From Haloarcula argentinensis DSM 12282 (lineage in GTDB: Archaea > Halobacteriota > Halobacteria > Halobacteriales > Haloarculaceae): a stretch of 64,000 bases of DNA. The stretch is taken from the NCBI GenBank assembly GCA_000336895.1, contig AOLX01000026.1, forward strand, positions 63,220 to 127,219, given 5' to 3'. Shown piece after piece: positions 27,803 to 36,365 of the stretch. The translations under genes and the position numbers were made by a program. Each line of letters begins with the position of its first letter. The stretch's first letter is position 1. The notes under the pieces were generated by a model. That model made no database searches. It saw only the letters and a list, made by a program, of their open reading frames with translations, and was not told where the DNA came from.

Positions 27803-27807
27803 AATTT
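27803..27807. repeat. Target-site duplication (AATTT), right copy
   Basis: Second AATTT, directly after the right inverted end of the insertion sequence at 27802. The sulfatase-like reading frame resumes with the next base. Confidence 0.88.
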
Positions 27808-27961
27808 GTACACCAGTGATTTACGATTTGTTCCTTGGCTTGAGGTGGAAGAAATTTCAGAAGATCGACGTGAAGTGGTCAGCGAACCACCTACGGAGTT
27901 CAATAGGCCAGATAAGGAGACTGTTGACGATCGTCTTGAAGCATTAGGTTACAAATCGTAA
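27808..27961 (+). pseudogene. Sulfatase-like protein, C-terminal part
   Basis: Continues the frame broken at 26341. The first codon is split across the element (TT + G, Leu), then YTSDLRFVPWLEVEEISEDR and a tail ending in DDRLEALGYKS before TAA 27959-27961. RFVPWLEV corresponds to the conserved VPWL segment after the HPH motif in haloarchaeal sulfatase-like proteins. Without the N-terminal metal site it cannot be active by itself. Confidence 0.85.
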
Positions 27962-28031
27962 AATATTCGATAGCGAATGCTTTTGCAGAAGTCTACCGAC
28001 AGTCCTCGATCCCCTGCATTATGATGTGTAC

Positions 28032-28829
28032 CTAATCCAGCAACTTCTCATTTTTAAAGGCGTGAGTTCCGCCTACTTCATCCAGTTCGACAAACCCGGC
28101 GGAGAGTATCTTATCGACATATTCTTTTTCACTAAATCCCTCAAATGGGTGAAATTCGATAATTGCAAAAGGAACAGACTCAGAAATAACGCCGATTTCT
28201 TCATCAATCATTCTGAATTCTCCTCCTTCCATGTCAGATATCAATACGAATTCTTCCAACTCATACTCAGAACATATTCTTGATATGCTGACCCCTTGAA
28301 CACTAACTTTTTTACTCGACATTTTCTTTTCTGTGCTTCCAGAAGAAAATTTACTGTCCAAGCTCAATTCCACGTCCTCGCCATGTGGAGAGTATGCGCC
28401 TTCTAGCAAAAAATAGTCACACCCATTTAGACTCCTTGTCGTTTTATTACAATTAACGTTCTCCGGATTTGGTTCTACAACAACCTGTATCTCGCCTTCG
28501 CTGAGTTTGTTATTAATATAGGCAGAAATATACCCGATTCCGCCACCGAACTCAATTACCGAATAGTCCACTGGAAGGTACTTATCGATGAGGGTCTTTT
28601 CTCTTATAGAGTGTTCATTGCGGAAATAATACGTAAAAAAACGGGCTTTATTTTTGGTTCTTATCGCCCCACAGTTTGTATCTATTTTTATGCCGTTGTA
28701 ATTAACCGGATTTAAGAAATTCTCAACAGCATAGCCAGACCCCATTTGATATATATCTATTATTTCATTCTTGATTGAGTTTAATAGCGTTTCCTGCGAC
28801 ATACGATATAAAGTGTTAGAAGTGAACAT
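28032..28829 (-). CDS. FkbM family SAM-dependent methyltransferase
   Basis: 265 residues. The SAM motif I is VIEFGGGIGYIS (about 90-101), VVVEPNPENV follows as motif II, and VLISDMEGGEFRMI is the FkbM-type DxEG motif. The family O-methylates sugars, often in surface glycans. ATG 28829 opens the frame; an in-frame ATG at 28802 (MSQETLL) could be the true start. It is convergent with the sulfatase tail 70 bases away. Low GC and use of codons rare in neighbours mark it as foreign like the split sulfatase-like gene. Confidence 0.85.
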   Translation of the reverse strand: MFTSNTLYRMSQETLLNSIKNEIIDIYQMGSGYAVENFLNPVNYNGIKIDTNCGAIRTKNKARFFTYYFRNEHSIREKTLIDKYLPVDYSVIEFGGGIGYISAYINNKLSEGEIQVVVEPNPENVNCNKTTRSLNGCDYFLLEGAYSPHGEDVELSLDSKFSSGSTEKKMSSKKVSVQGVSISRICSEYELEEFVLISDMEGGEFRMIDEEIGVISESVPFAIIEFHPFEGFSEKEYVDKILSAGFVELDEVGGTHAFKNEKLLD

Positions 28830-29149
28830 ACATAATCATATGCTTAAAATTCTGCCAGCAAATTAAAAGAATAGTTGACATGTTTCCAGAACTTGTCGGT
28901 ACCTGTGACCCTCTCTGTAGGCCCGATTATAGGATCGAAACATTCTCAAAAGATTCGTGCCGTGTATCTATGATCTAAATATGTTGATTAGGGTATTCCC
29001 TCTCACAAGTCGCTAATCGAATTTGCGATTGCCAAATCTTTCTCCTGCTCGGACTATTACATCGTTTTCATCGCTATCGACAGGTATGTCCGGGCAAGCC
29101 GGGCATGGCTACCCAAGAAGAGGGTCACTTTGATTTCGTTCTGGCTCCC
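28830..29149. other. Non-coding AT-rich stretch in the island
   Basis: About 320 bases between the methyltransferase start and the integrase remnant. No start-to-stop frame with protein-like composition is seen on either strand. The part nearest 28830 (TTAAAA and TATGTATG runs on the minus strand) probably holds the methyltransferase promoter. Confidence 0.4.
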
Positions 29150-29384
29150 TCAAGATATCCTGACCCTGTTCAGGTCTTGTACGTGATACTCCTTGAACCA
29201 CAGCAGGTCACGTCCCGAGAGCGAATTCAGGTCCTCTACGTCTCCCGCATCGCACCACTCTACAAACTTTTCGAGTTCGTATCGGTAGGTGTCGATGGTC
29301 GGGTCAGCTAACTCGGTCCGTTGGCCGCGAAAGTAGGGGAGCCACCTCGTCTAGTGCAATGGGTTCGAGCATGGACTCGGTCAC
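29150..29384 (-). pseudogene. Tyrosine recombinase (integrase) remnant, N-terminal part, frameshifted
   Basis: Read on the minus strand from GTG 29384: TESMLEPIALDEVAP, then after a one-base frameshift near 29340 YFRGQRTELADPTIDTYRYE and LEKFVEWCDAGDVEDLNS, ending LLWFKEYHVQDLNRV and a stop at 29150. This is the N-terminal SAM-like core-binding domain of haloarchaeal XerC/D-type integrases; the catalytic domain (R-H-R-Y) is absent. GGAGGT at 29394-29399 is a good ribosome site for the original gene. It lies 42 bases from the right direct repeat, the usual place for an integrase beside its attachment site. Confidence 0.75.
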
Positions 29385-29425
29385 TCGTGAAAACCTCCGA
29401 AAGCCCGAAAGAGGCCGTGAGCGAC

Positions 29426-29482
29426 TCAGGGTTCCATAACCCAGTCGTAGTCGAACCCGACTGGGACGATGTGGGTCTGCAT
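29426..29482 (-). pseudogene. Truncated 5' copy of the HFX_2341-type regulator gene
   Basis: ATG 29482 reads MQTHIVPVGFDYD, identical to the first 13 residues of the intact gene at 25051, then diverges (WVMEP) and stops at 29426. It still has a strong TATA box, TTATAAAAA at 29505-29513, 23-31 bases upstream. This is what is expected if a gene was split by integration near codon 13 and the incoming element supplied a new 5' end at the other side. Confidence 0.75.
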
Positions 29483-29484
29483 AC
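29444..29484. repeat. Right 41-bp direct repeat bounding the island (attR-like)
   Basis: Same orientation as 25013-25053, with 40 of 41 positions identical. Codons 1-13 of the regulator are included. The integrase remnant lies immediately inside it. Confidence 0.75.
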
Positions 29485-29550
29485 GTGAATGACTGGGACG
29501 GTGATTATAAAAAGAACCAGACTCGGGCCGCTGAGCGGTCGGGGCCGACG

Positions 29551-29979
29551 TTACTCGCAGGTCTCGTGGACGATAGCGCCGTCGTCGTTCGGCCCACGGC
29601 GCTCACCGGGAACGATAGGGTCCTCACAGACGGCACAGGTCAGCTCGCCGCTGGCGTGACCGTTCGCGGTTTCGGTGTCGTCAGCGGAGGTAAAGTCGAC
29701 GCTCACGTCCGTCGACTCGTCGGCTGCCGACTCGTCGTCCATATCCGGCGCGAACACGTCGTCGTCTTCACTGGCCGTCGTATCGATATCGAAGGTGTCG
29801 TTGAATCCACAGTAGCCCGTCGAAGCGTTGAATCCCAGGCCGAGCGCGCCGATGCCGGCGAGCAGGCCGCGCTTGCGCTTCCCGCTCCGAAGCCAGCGCA
29901 GGGAGACGATTGTCAGGACGACTGCCAGCACCGCTCGAATGAGGCGGTCGCGACCGCCGACGTTCTTATCGGAGTCCAT
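29551..29979 (-). CDS. DUF2892 (YgaP-like) membrane protein with C-terminal Cys motif
   Basis: 142 residues. The N-terminus (MDSDKNVGGRDRLIRAVLAV) and two short hydrophobic segments with GFNASTGYCGFN are the DUF2892 inner-membrane signature. A Ser/Asp/Glu-rich linker follows, then a short zinc-ribbon-like end (CAVCEDPIVPGE ... VHETC). DUF2892 is fused to rhodanese in YgaP; here it carries the small Cys domain instead. ATG 29979 is chosen because it opens the conserved domain and a CTACAAAAG box lies 22-31 bases upstream. Confidence 0.75.
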   Translation of the reverse strand: MDSDKNVGGRDRLIRAVLAVVLTIVSLRWLRSGKRKRGLLAGIGALGLGFNASTGYCGFNDTFDIDTTASEDDDVFAPDMDDESAADESTDVSVDFTSADDTETANGHASGELTCAVCEDPIVPGERRGPNDDGAIVHETCE

Positions 29980-30080
29980 ACCTGCACATTGGGCTGGATG
30001 CTTTTGTAGGTTTACATGTCCGCCGGTGGCCGCTGTCCGGTGGTTGTCGCGGTGAACGGTCAGCACGGACCGACGGCGTT

Positions 30081-31607
30081 TCAGTCGCTTTCGATGCCGG
30101 TGACGGCGTAGGCGGTGCGGTTCTCGGTCGCAGCGGGGGCAGTCACCAGCGAGATGGCGACCGTCAGCACGAGGCCAACCAGGATGCCGACGATGCCGGG
30201 CGTCCAGCCCAGGTACGCCGTCGGCAGGGCGACGTCAAGGCCGACAAGTCTGCCAAGTGTCGAGAGGATCGGGAAGACGTGCAGGCCATAGAACACCTGG
30301 CTGCCGATCACGCCGGCGTACATCCCCGAACGCGTCGTTCCCTGCCAGTACAGCGCAAGTGCGACAGGAATCGTAAGCTGTGCGAAGCCGCTGAAGGCCG
30401 TGTCGCCGATCTGGACCAGCGTTCCCGGCGTGTAGAGACTCGCAACGAACGAGAGGGTAGCAAAGATGACGACGCCGACGCGGGCGACGAGCGCCTCGCG
30501 GCGGTCGGTCGCTTCGTCGCTAGCATCGCTGCGGCCAGTCAGCGGCCGGTAGAGGTCCCGCGTGAGGTACGACGAGCCCGACAGCAGCATCGAGTCACTG
30601 GAGGACATCATCGCGGCCATCGCGCCGGCGATGACCAGCGCAGTGAACCACGTCGGCGTGTACTCGCCCAGCAGCGCCGGGATGACGTTGCCACCCTCCG
30701 GGACGGTGACGCCGAGTCCCGCGGCCCACGCGCCCAGCATGAACGCCGGAACGAACAGGAGCAGGACCAGCACCGGCCAGAGTGCAAACGTGCGCTTGAG
30801 CACTTTCTTCGAGCCGGCGGCGAAGAAGCGCTGATTGATCTGTGGGAACATTGTCACGCCGAAGGCGATGCTGACCGCGGTGGAGATGATGTACTGGGGC
30901 GTGTAGAGTCCGCCACCAAGGCCGACGAAGGCGGGCTCTTCGGACGCCAACAGGGCCGTTGCCTCGCCAGCGCCGCCAACGGCAGAGAGGACCCAGGCGA
31001 CGGCGACCCAGATTAGCGAGAGCATGAACAGGCCCTGGAGCGTGTCGGTCCAGGCGACGCCGCGCATCCCCGAGAGCGCGACGTAGAGAATCATAAACAG
31101 CGTGATGCCGCCGGCCCCGACCCAGAACCGGACCGCACCGTTCGTGAGGCCGACGATGGCCTGGCCGGCCCCCTTCTGCTGGAGCATCACGTACGGGAAC
31201 AGCCAGACCAGGCTCACGCCGGCGACGACGACCCGCAGCGCCGTCGACCCGAATCGGTCGCCCAGCATTTCACCAAGCGTCACGTAGCCGTGGCGCTTGC
31301 CGACCAGCCACTGCTTGTACCCCAGCACGTACCAGAGGACAGCAAAAATAACGCCGTCCATGAGCCCCATCACGAGAATCCATTCGGGGCCGGCGCTGAA
31401 CGCGAGGTTCGGGCCGCCGAAGAACGTAAACGCCGACAGTAGCGTCGCGAAGGTCGTAAACAGCAGGACGACCGTGCCGAGCGTCCGGCTAGCGAGGTAG
31501 TAGTCCTCGGCGGTCCGGTCGGTGAGGCGGTAGGCGACAGCACCCACCGCGAGTGCGACGATCATGTACGCGCCGACGATACCCAGTTGGAGTGCGGTGT
31601 CAGCCAT
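30081..31607 (-). CDS. Sodium:solute symporter (SSS family)
   Basis: Sodium-coupled uptake transporter of 508 residues with about 13 membrane segments. Family motifs include FATLLSAFTFFGGPN near the start, ISTAVSIAFGVTMFPQINQR, and AMAAMMSSSDSMLLSGSSYL, the last holding the Ser-rich sodium site. ATG 31607 is preceded by GGAGGTG inside the upstream DUF3311 gene. The DUF3311/SSS pairing is common in haloarchaea and suggests the small protein is an accessory subunit. The substrate (pantothenate, acetate or another) cannot be read. Confidence 0.9.
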   Translation of the reverse strand: MADTALQLGIVGAYMIVALAVGAVAYRLTDRTAEDYYLASRTLGTVVLLFTTFATLLSAFTFFGGPNLAFSAGPEWILVMGLMDGVIFAVLWYVLGYKQWLVGKRHGYVTLGEMLGDRFGSTALRVVVAGVSLVWLFPYVMLQQKGAGQAIVGLTNGAVRFWVGAGGITLFMILYVALSGMRGVAWTDTLQGLFMLSLIWVAVAWVLSAVGGAGEATALLASEEPAFVGLGGGLYTPQYIISTAVSIAFGVTMFPQINQRFFAAGSKKVLKRTFALWPVLVLLLFVPAFMLGAWAAGLGVTVPEGGNVIPALLGEYTPTWFTALVIAGAMAAMMSSSDSMLLSGSSYLTRDLYRPLTGRSDASDEATDRREALVARVGVVIFATLSFVASLYTPGTLVQIGDTAFSGFAQLTIPVALALYWQGTTRSGMYAGVIGSQVFYGLHVFPILSTLGRLVGLDVALPTAYLGWTPGIVGILVGLVLTVAISLVTAPAATENRTAYAVTGIESD

Positions 31608-31608
31608 C

Positions 31609-31818
31609 TCACCGCACCTCCTCGACGCCGAGGCCCCAGTCGGTGCGCGCGAACACGGCGAAGACGACGCTGGCAAGCGCCATCCATCCGATATGCCACC
31701 ATAGCCACACAGGCAGTCCGGCCGCGATCGTGCTGGTGTCCCAGAGGAACCATGGCACTGCCAACGCCATCAACACGAGCGCGACGACTGTCCACCCAGC
31801 GGCCCTGACCGTACTCAT
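31609..31818 (-). CDS. DUF3311 family small membrane protein
   Basis: 69 residues with two membrane segments (about 8-28 and 38-60). The WFLWDTSTIAAGLPVWLWWH region is the DUF3311 core. Its stop lies one base before the symporter start (TGA, G, ATG), so the two genes are translationally coupled. Such small partners are thought to help the SSS transporter fold or assemble. Confidence 0.85.
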   Translation of the reverse strand: MSTVRAAGWTVVALVLMALAVPWFLWDTSTIAAGLPVWLWWHIGWMALASVVFAVFARTDWGLGVEEVR

Positions 31819-31893
31819 ATTACGACAGTCTAGCCGCTGGCGGTACTAATGGGTAACGAATCTTCACCGACAGTCGTTGAAGAACTATATTCT

Positions 31894-32238
31894 TCAATAC
31901 ACGCGGGTCCCGGGTTCGACGTCCCTTTCGGGTGTCAGGTGGACGACGCCGTCCTCGCTGTCGACGCCGGTCACCAGACACTCGCTCTCGAAGCCGGCGA
32001 TAGAGACCGTCCCGAGGTTGACGACGGCAACGACCTGCGATCCAAGCAGGTCCTCAGGATCGTACACGTCTGTCAGCCCCGCGGCGGACTGGCGCGTCTC
32101 GTCGCCGAAATCAACGTCGAGTTTGTACACGTCTTTGCGTGCTTCGGGGAACGGCTCAACGGCAACGATTTCACCGATACGCATCTCTACGTCTTCGAGG
32201 AACCGTGCGGGGTCGATCTCGGTTTCAGTGAATCCCAT
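31894..32238 (-). CDS. tRNA-binding domain protein (CsaA/MetG C-terminal type)
   Basis: 114 residues, a stand-alone EMAP/tRNA-binding OB-fold. The signature is DVEMRIGEIVAVEPFPEARK, followed by YKLDVDFGDETRQSAAGL and VVAVVNLGTVSIAGFESECL. In bacteria CsaA is a small chaperone; in archaea the domain may assist methionyl-tRNA synthetase in trans. It is cytoplasmic and divergent from the isomerase-like gene 51 bases away. Confidence 0.85.
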   Translation of the reverse strand: MGFTETEIDPARFLEDVEMRIGEIVAVEPFPEARKDVYKLDVDFGDETRQSAAGLTDVYDPEDLLGSQVVAVVNLGTVSIAGFESECLVTGVDSEDGVVHLTPERDVEPGTRVY

Positions 32239-32289
32239 GCCCCCCGATTGTCCGTCCAGTTATTTTATGACAGCGTTCGCAGCAACGGT

Positions 32290-33000
32290 ATGCAGACAGC
32301 GATCCAGCTCTGGACGCTCCGTGAACTCCGGGAACCGCTCTCGGACGTGCTCGACCGCATCAGCGCCGCGGGCTACGACGGCGTGGAGTTCGCCGGTATC
32401 GGCGACCCGGGTGCGTCCCGGCGCGCGCTCGACGAAGCGGGACTCGGCATTGCCGGCGTCCACGTCCAACTGGAAGACCTGCAGTCCGACCCGCGCACCG
32501 TTGGCAATCAGGCCCGGACACTCGACGCGCCGTACATCGTCCTCCCGTATCTCGACGACGACCACTTCGCCAGCGAGCGGGCAGTCGAGTCGACGGCGAC
32601 CCTGCTCGGGATGCTTACGGCTGACCTCGACCGACCGCTACTGTACCACAACCACGACCACGAGTTCGTCCCGTTCGGCGACGGGACCGCCTTCGACGCG
32701 CTCGCCGACCAGACGACCATCGGCTTCGAGTTCGACGCCGGGTGGGCGCACGCGGCGGGGCAGGACCCCGTCGAACTGATCCGGCGACTTGATGGGCGCG
32801 TTCCTATCGTCCACCTCAAGGATATGACAGCGGACGGGAAGCCGACGGTGCTCGGCGACGGTGTGGTGCCGCTCCAGGCAGTAGTTGATGCGGCCCGCGA
32901 GGCCGGAACTGACTGGCTCGTCTTCGAGCACGACGACCCCAAGGACCCGGTCGACGCCATTCAGGCCGGTATCGACGGCATGAGTTCGTTACTAAACTGA
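32290..33000 (+). CDS. Sugar phosphate isomerase/epimerase family (AP endonuclease 2-type TIM barrel)
   Basis: 236 residues with a xylose-isomerase-like TIM barrel. AIQLWTLRE opens the first strand, GYDGVEFAGI the second, LLYHNHDHEF supplies metal-binding His/Glu, GFEFDAGWAHAAGQDP the next Asp/His pair, VPIVHLKDM the His and WLVFEHDDP the final Glu/Asp. All expected divalent-metal ligands appear present. The substrate is unknown. ATG 32290 matches the conserved start. Confidence 0.83.
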   Translation: MQTAIQLWTLRELREPLSDVLDRISAAGYDGVEFAGIGDPGASRRALDEAGLGIAGVHVQLEDLQSDPRTVGNQARTLDAPYIVLPYLDDDHFASERAVESTATLLGMLTADLDRPLLYHNHDHEFVPFGDGTAFDALADQTTIGFEFDAGWAHAAGQDPVELIRRLDGRVPIVHLKDMTADGKPTVLGDGVVPLQAVVDAAREAGTDWLVFEHDDPKDPVDAIQAGIDGMSSLLN

Positions 33001-33179
33001 GTGGCCGATCTGTCGGGAATGGCGCGTTTCACAGAAGCGGTGTCGGGTCGCTGCGTCCCTGCGAGAGGGTTTGATCCTCGACTCGCGTGCGCAAGGTTAT
33101 TCCGCTGTACTACCCAACATCAGTATAGTGACAGCAGTCCGTCGGAACACCGGTTGACGGGCTGGAAAACAGGATAATC

Positions 33180-34502
33180 ATGCAAGATACGGCGAAATAT
33201 CTGATACATGCCGACATCACGGCGGCGGGAGTCGTCGAGCGCAGCGACGTCGTCGGCGCGGTGTTCGGCCAGACGGAAGGATTACTCGGCGACGAACTGG
33301 ACCTGCGGGACCTGCAGGACTCGAAAAAGGTCGGCCGCATCGACGTGGAGATACGCTCGGAGGGTGGACAGTCCTTCGGCGAGATTACCGTCGCGAGCGG
33401 GCTCGATAGAGTCGAGACTGCGATTCTCGCCGCGGCACTGGAGACCATCGAACAGGTGGGGCCGTGCCGCGCCGAGATCGAGGTCGCCGAGATCGAGGAC
33501 GTGCGCAGCGCCAAGCGGCGCGAGGTCGTCGAGCGCGCGACGGAGCTGCTGAACGACTTCGAGGAGAAGTCTATCCAGACTGCAGACATCGTCGAGACGG
33601 TCAGACAGCAGGTCCGGGTCGCCGACGTGACCGACTACGAGGGGCTCCCGGCCGGACCGCGGGTGGCCGACTCCGACGCGATTGTCGTCGTCGAAGGGCG
33701 CTCTGACGTGATGCAACTGCTGAAATACGGTATCAAGAACGCCGTAGCTGTCGAAGGTACGGATGTCCCGGATGCTATCGCGGACCTGACAGCCGGCCGG
33801 ACGGTGACGTCGTTCCTCGACGGCGACCGCGGCGGGGATCTCATCCTGAAGGAACTCGCGCAGGTCGGCGACGTGGATTACGTCGCCGTCACGCCCACTG
33901 GCAAGTCCGTCGAGGACCTCTCCCGGAGCGAGGTGATGTCGGCGCTCCGGGACAAGGTGCCTTACGAGACGGTCGCAAGCGCCAAGAGCCTCGACAGCAT
34001 CCGCGAGGAGATGTCTCAGACAGGGGAGTCAACGACCGCCGATGGCGGTGCCGTGACCGCCGCGATATCGGACGACACCGCTGACAACCAGCCCGCGCCC
34101 GATGCACAGACCGGGTCGGCGCAGACAGAGACAGCCGACGGAGCGACGAACGGCGCGAACAGTCCGAACGCGGCCGCCGTGACGGATGCCGCGACCGAAA
34201 GCGATGACGGACCGACCATCCCGTCGCTCTCGGACCACATCGAAGCCGTCATTCGGAACCACAGCGAGACGGCCAGGCTGGTCGACGAGGACGCGACACT
34301 GCTCGCAGAGGGCGTCGCCGACGACGTCGTCTCGTTGCTTGAATCCACCGAGGACGTTCCCAACACTGTCGTCATCGATGCCGACTGCTCGCAGAAGCTC
34401 CTCGACGTTGCCGCCCAGCGCGGTGTCGATGTCGTCGTCGCGGCCGGCCACGGCGAGTACGTCAAACAACCGACGGCCGTGCAGGTCCGAATCGAGGGCT
34501 AG
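33180..34502 (+). CDS. dnaG: DNA primase DnaG (archaeal)
   Basis: 440 residues. Archaeal DnaG makes short RNA primers in vitro and is also part of the archaeal exosome. The toprim domain has Glu172 (VVVEGRSDVMQLL) and Asp214/Asp216 (FLDGDRGGDLI), the metal ligands. It lacks the bacterial zinc-binding domain, as is usual in archaea. Residues about 278-345 are a halophile-type Ala/Asp/Thr linker before a final conserved domain (SLSDHIEAVIRNHSETARLV). The stop TAG overlaps the GNAT stop on the other strand in a shared CTAG. Confidence 0.95.
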   Translation: MQDTAKYLIHADITAAGVVERSDVVGAVFGQTEGLLGDELDLRDLQDSKKVGRIDVEIRSEGGQSFGEITVASGLDRVETAILAAALETIEQVGPCRAEIEVAEIEDVRSAKRREVVERATELLNDFEEKSIQTADIVETVRQQVRVADVTDYEGLPAGPRVADSDAIVVVEGRSDVMQLLKYGIKNAVAVEGTDVPDAIADLTAGRTVTSFLDGDRGGDLILKELAQVGDVDYVAVTPTGKSVEDLSRSEVMSALRDKVPYETVASAKSLDSIREEMSQTGESTTADGGAVTAAISDDTADNQPAPDAQTGSAQTETADGATNGANSPNAAAVTDAATESDDGPTIPSLSDHIEAVIRNHSETARLVDEDATLLAEGVADDVVSLLESTEDVPNTVVIDADCSQKLLDVAAQRGVDVVVAAGHGEYVKQPTAVQVRIEG

Positions 34503-34915
34503 AGGGCTCGAACGAGCAACACCCCGTCGCCGTCGTCGTAGTGATCGGGGAGTTCATCGGCGACAGAGAACCCGAATCCATCATAGAACGAGCGCGCTCG
34601 CTCGTCGTCCGCGCGCGCTGTGAGTCTGATTGTCTCGAACCCACCAGTCCGGAGCCTGTCCAGCAGCCCGTCCATCAGTGCCGTCCCGAGGCCCTGCCCC
34701 TGTTTGCCGGGTGCGATTGCGAACTCCGCTAGGTACGCGATCGGATGGTCCGGCACGACCAGCGCGTAGCCGAGCGGTTCGCCAATATCGAGCACCAGCA
34801 CGAGCGGCGGGCCGTCGATTCCGACACCCAGGAGTTCCGGCCACGGCTCGTCAAGCGCGTTTGTCTGAATAACCCGGAGCCGGGATTCGTCCCCGGGACG
34901 GGCCTCGCGAATCAT
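34499..34915 (-). CDS. GNAT family acetyltransferase
   Basis: 138 residues. The acetyl-CoA loop is IAPGKQGQGLGTALMDGLLD (motif A, Q/R-x-x-G-x-G/A) and the later FYDGFGF is motif B. It starts at ATG 34915, overlapping the DUF92 stop in ATGA, so the two genes are coupled. The substrate is unknown. Its TAG shares a CTAG with the dnaG stop. Confidence 0.88.
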   Translation of the reverse strand: MIREARPGDESRLRVIQTNALDEPWPELLGVGIDGPPLVLVLDIGEPLGYALVVPDHPIAYLAEFAIAPGKQGQGLGTALMDGLLDRLRTGGFETIRLTARADDERARSFYDGFGFSVADELPDHYDDGDGVLLVRAL

Positions 34916-36270
34916 GGGAGACCGACGACCAGCACGACGCCGACCCCGGCCAGTGCGGCCGCCAGGGTTGCGAGCATATTGACGCCCTGGTTGCCGACGA
35001 CTGAGCCCTCGACGGTGGCGCCAAGCAGGCTGTCGACGATCATCCCGACCAGCCCACACAGGAGTATGACGCCACTGCCCACTGTGGTGATGTCTTGTGT
35101 GAGCGCAGCGATACCGGCGATGATGCCCGCGCCGACGGCCCCGGCGGCCACACCCTGCCAGGTGACGCCGCCGTCAGTGCCCGGCTCAACGGGTTTGAGC
35201 GTCGTAATGAGCCGTGGGTTGTCGTAGAGCCCGCCGAACTCACTGGAGAACGTGTCGGTCATCGCGGCGGCGACAGCCCCGGCGAAGGCATAGAAGAACA
35301 AGAGCGGGTTGACAGCGATGTGGCTCGGACTCGCCGCCGCCGCGACGACGGCGAACAACGCGACGATGGAGTTTGCGAGTACGTTCCCACTCCCACGTGC
35401 GCCCTCGTTCTCCTCGGCGATGCCGCGGTCCAGTTTCTCCTCGTAGCGGAACTTCGTCGAGAGGCCACCGAGCGCGAAAAAGGAAATCAGCATAGCGAAC
35501 CAGCCGAAGCCGCCGAGTACGATGGTCAAAAAGGAGAGGAGAACGCCAGTGAGCATCCCCGGAAGGGATGCGGTGTCGAGCGCGTAGGAGAGATAGCCGA
35601 GCAGGACTGTCACGGCGAGCGCGATGACGACGCGCTGTGCCGTCACCGACGGATCGAGTTCGAAAAACAGCCACAGTAGCAGTCCCACAGTGAGCATCAC
35701 CAGCGGGTCGTCCCGTTCGAACAGGACCGACCGAAGCAGTGCGGCGACGAACGCGCCGCTGGCGGCGAGAAACAGCACGAGTGGAATATCGACAGCGGCC
35801 GCTCCCTCGCCGACAGCGGCCTGAATCTGCGCCCCGAGAACCTGCCCCGCGACGCCGGCGACGAAGCCAACGAGAACGAAGCCCGCAGTTGCGACCACAT
35901 CGTCGGAGCGGACGGTGTATGCGAGCCGCTGGCCGAGGTTGCCGTAGGCGACGATGACAACGACACCGACGAACACCGGCACCGGTAAACTGAAGCGAAC
36001 GGCAAGCAGTGCGAGCCCGGCGGCGGCAAGCGAGAAGGCCGCTAGCCCGTACAGTTTCCCGTCCTCGTAGTCACCGGGGCGCGCGAACAGGTCGAACAAC
36101 CGCGAGTCCTGCCCGATGATCGTCACGCCGAGCGCGGCGACGAGGACGAAAGGTGCGATAGCGGCGACAGTCGCGAGTTCGAGCGAGCGAAAGCCCGTTG
36201 CGGCCGGAACGGCGACCGCAAGGGTCCCCACGGCGGCGAACGCGCCTGCCCGACGGACTGTGCCAGTCAC
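34912..36270 (-). CDS. DUF92 family membrane protein
   Basis: 452 residues with about a dozen hydrophobic segments. The C-terminal half is DUF92: GFGWFAMLISFFALGGLSTK then FRYEEKLDRG, AAMTDTFSSEFGGLYDNPRL and VTWQGVAAGAVG are signature stretches. Family members include the plant phytyl-phosphate kinase VTE6, so a role in phosphorylating an isoprenyl monophosphate is possible. The N-terminal ~200 residues are an additional multi-helix part related to CDP-alcohol/dolichol-kinase-like membrane proteins. The GNAT gene is translationally coupled behind it. Confidence 0.83.
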   Translation of the reverse strand: MTGTVRRAGAFAAVGTLAVAVPAATGFRSLELATVAAIAPFVLVAALGVTIIGQDSRLFDLFARPGDYEDGKLYGLAAFSLAAAGLALLAVRFSLPVPVFVGVVVIVAYGNLGQRLAYTVRSDDVVATAGFVLVGFVAGVAGQVLGAQIQAAVGEGAAAVDIPLVLFLAASGAFVAALLRSVLFERDDPLVMLTVGLLLWLFFELDPSVTAQRVVIALAVTVLLGYLSYALDTASLPGMLTGVLLSFLTIVLGGFGWFAMLISFFALGGLSTKFRYEEKLDRGIAEENEGARGSGNVLANSIVALFAVVAAAASPSHIAVNPLLFFYAFAGAVAAAMTDTFSSEFGGLYDNPRLITTLKPVEPGTDGGVTWQGVAAGAVGAGIIAGIAALTQDITTVGSGVILLCGLVGMIVDSLLGATVEGSVVGNQGVNMLATLAAALAGVGVVLVVGLP

Positions 36271-36365
36271 GTCCCACCGGTATCCCCGAGAGGCACTTAC
36301 CCTTTCCGAACTGTGGAGGCGACGGTACCGTGAGATTTACTGGGGCTGTCAGCATACCGGCGGAC

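Noticed and set aside
29105..29311. 68-codon plus-strand frame
   Set aside because: The opposite strand gives a clear integrase N-terminal domain, so this frame is its shadow.
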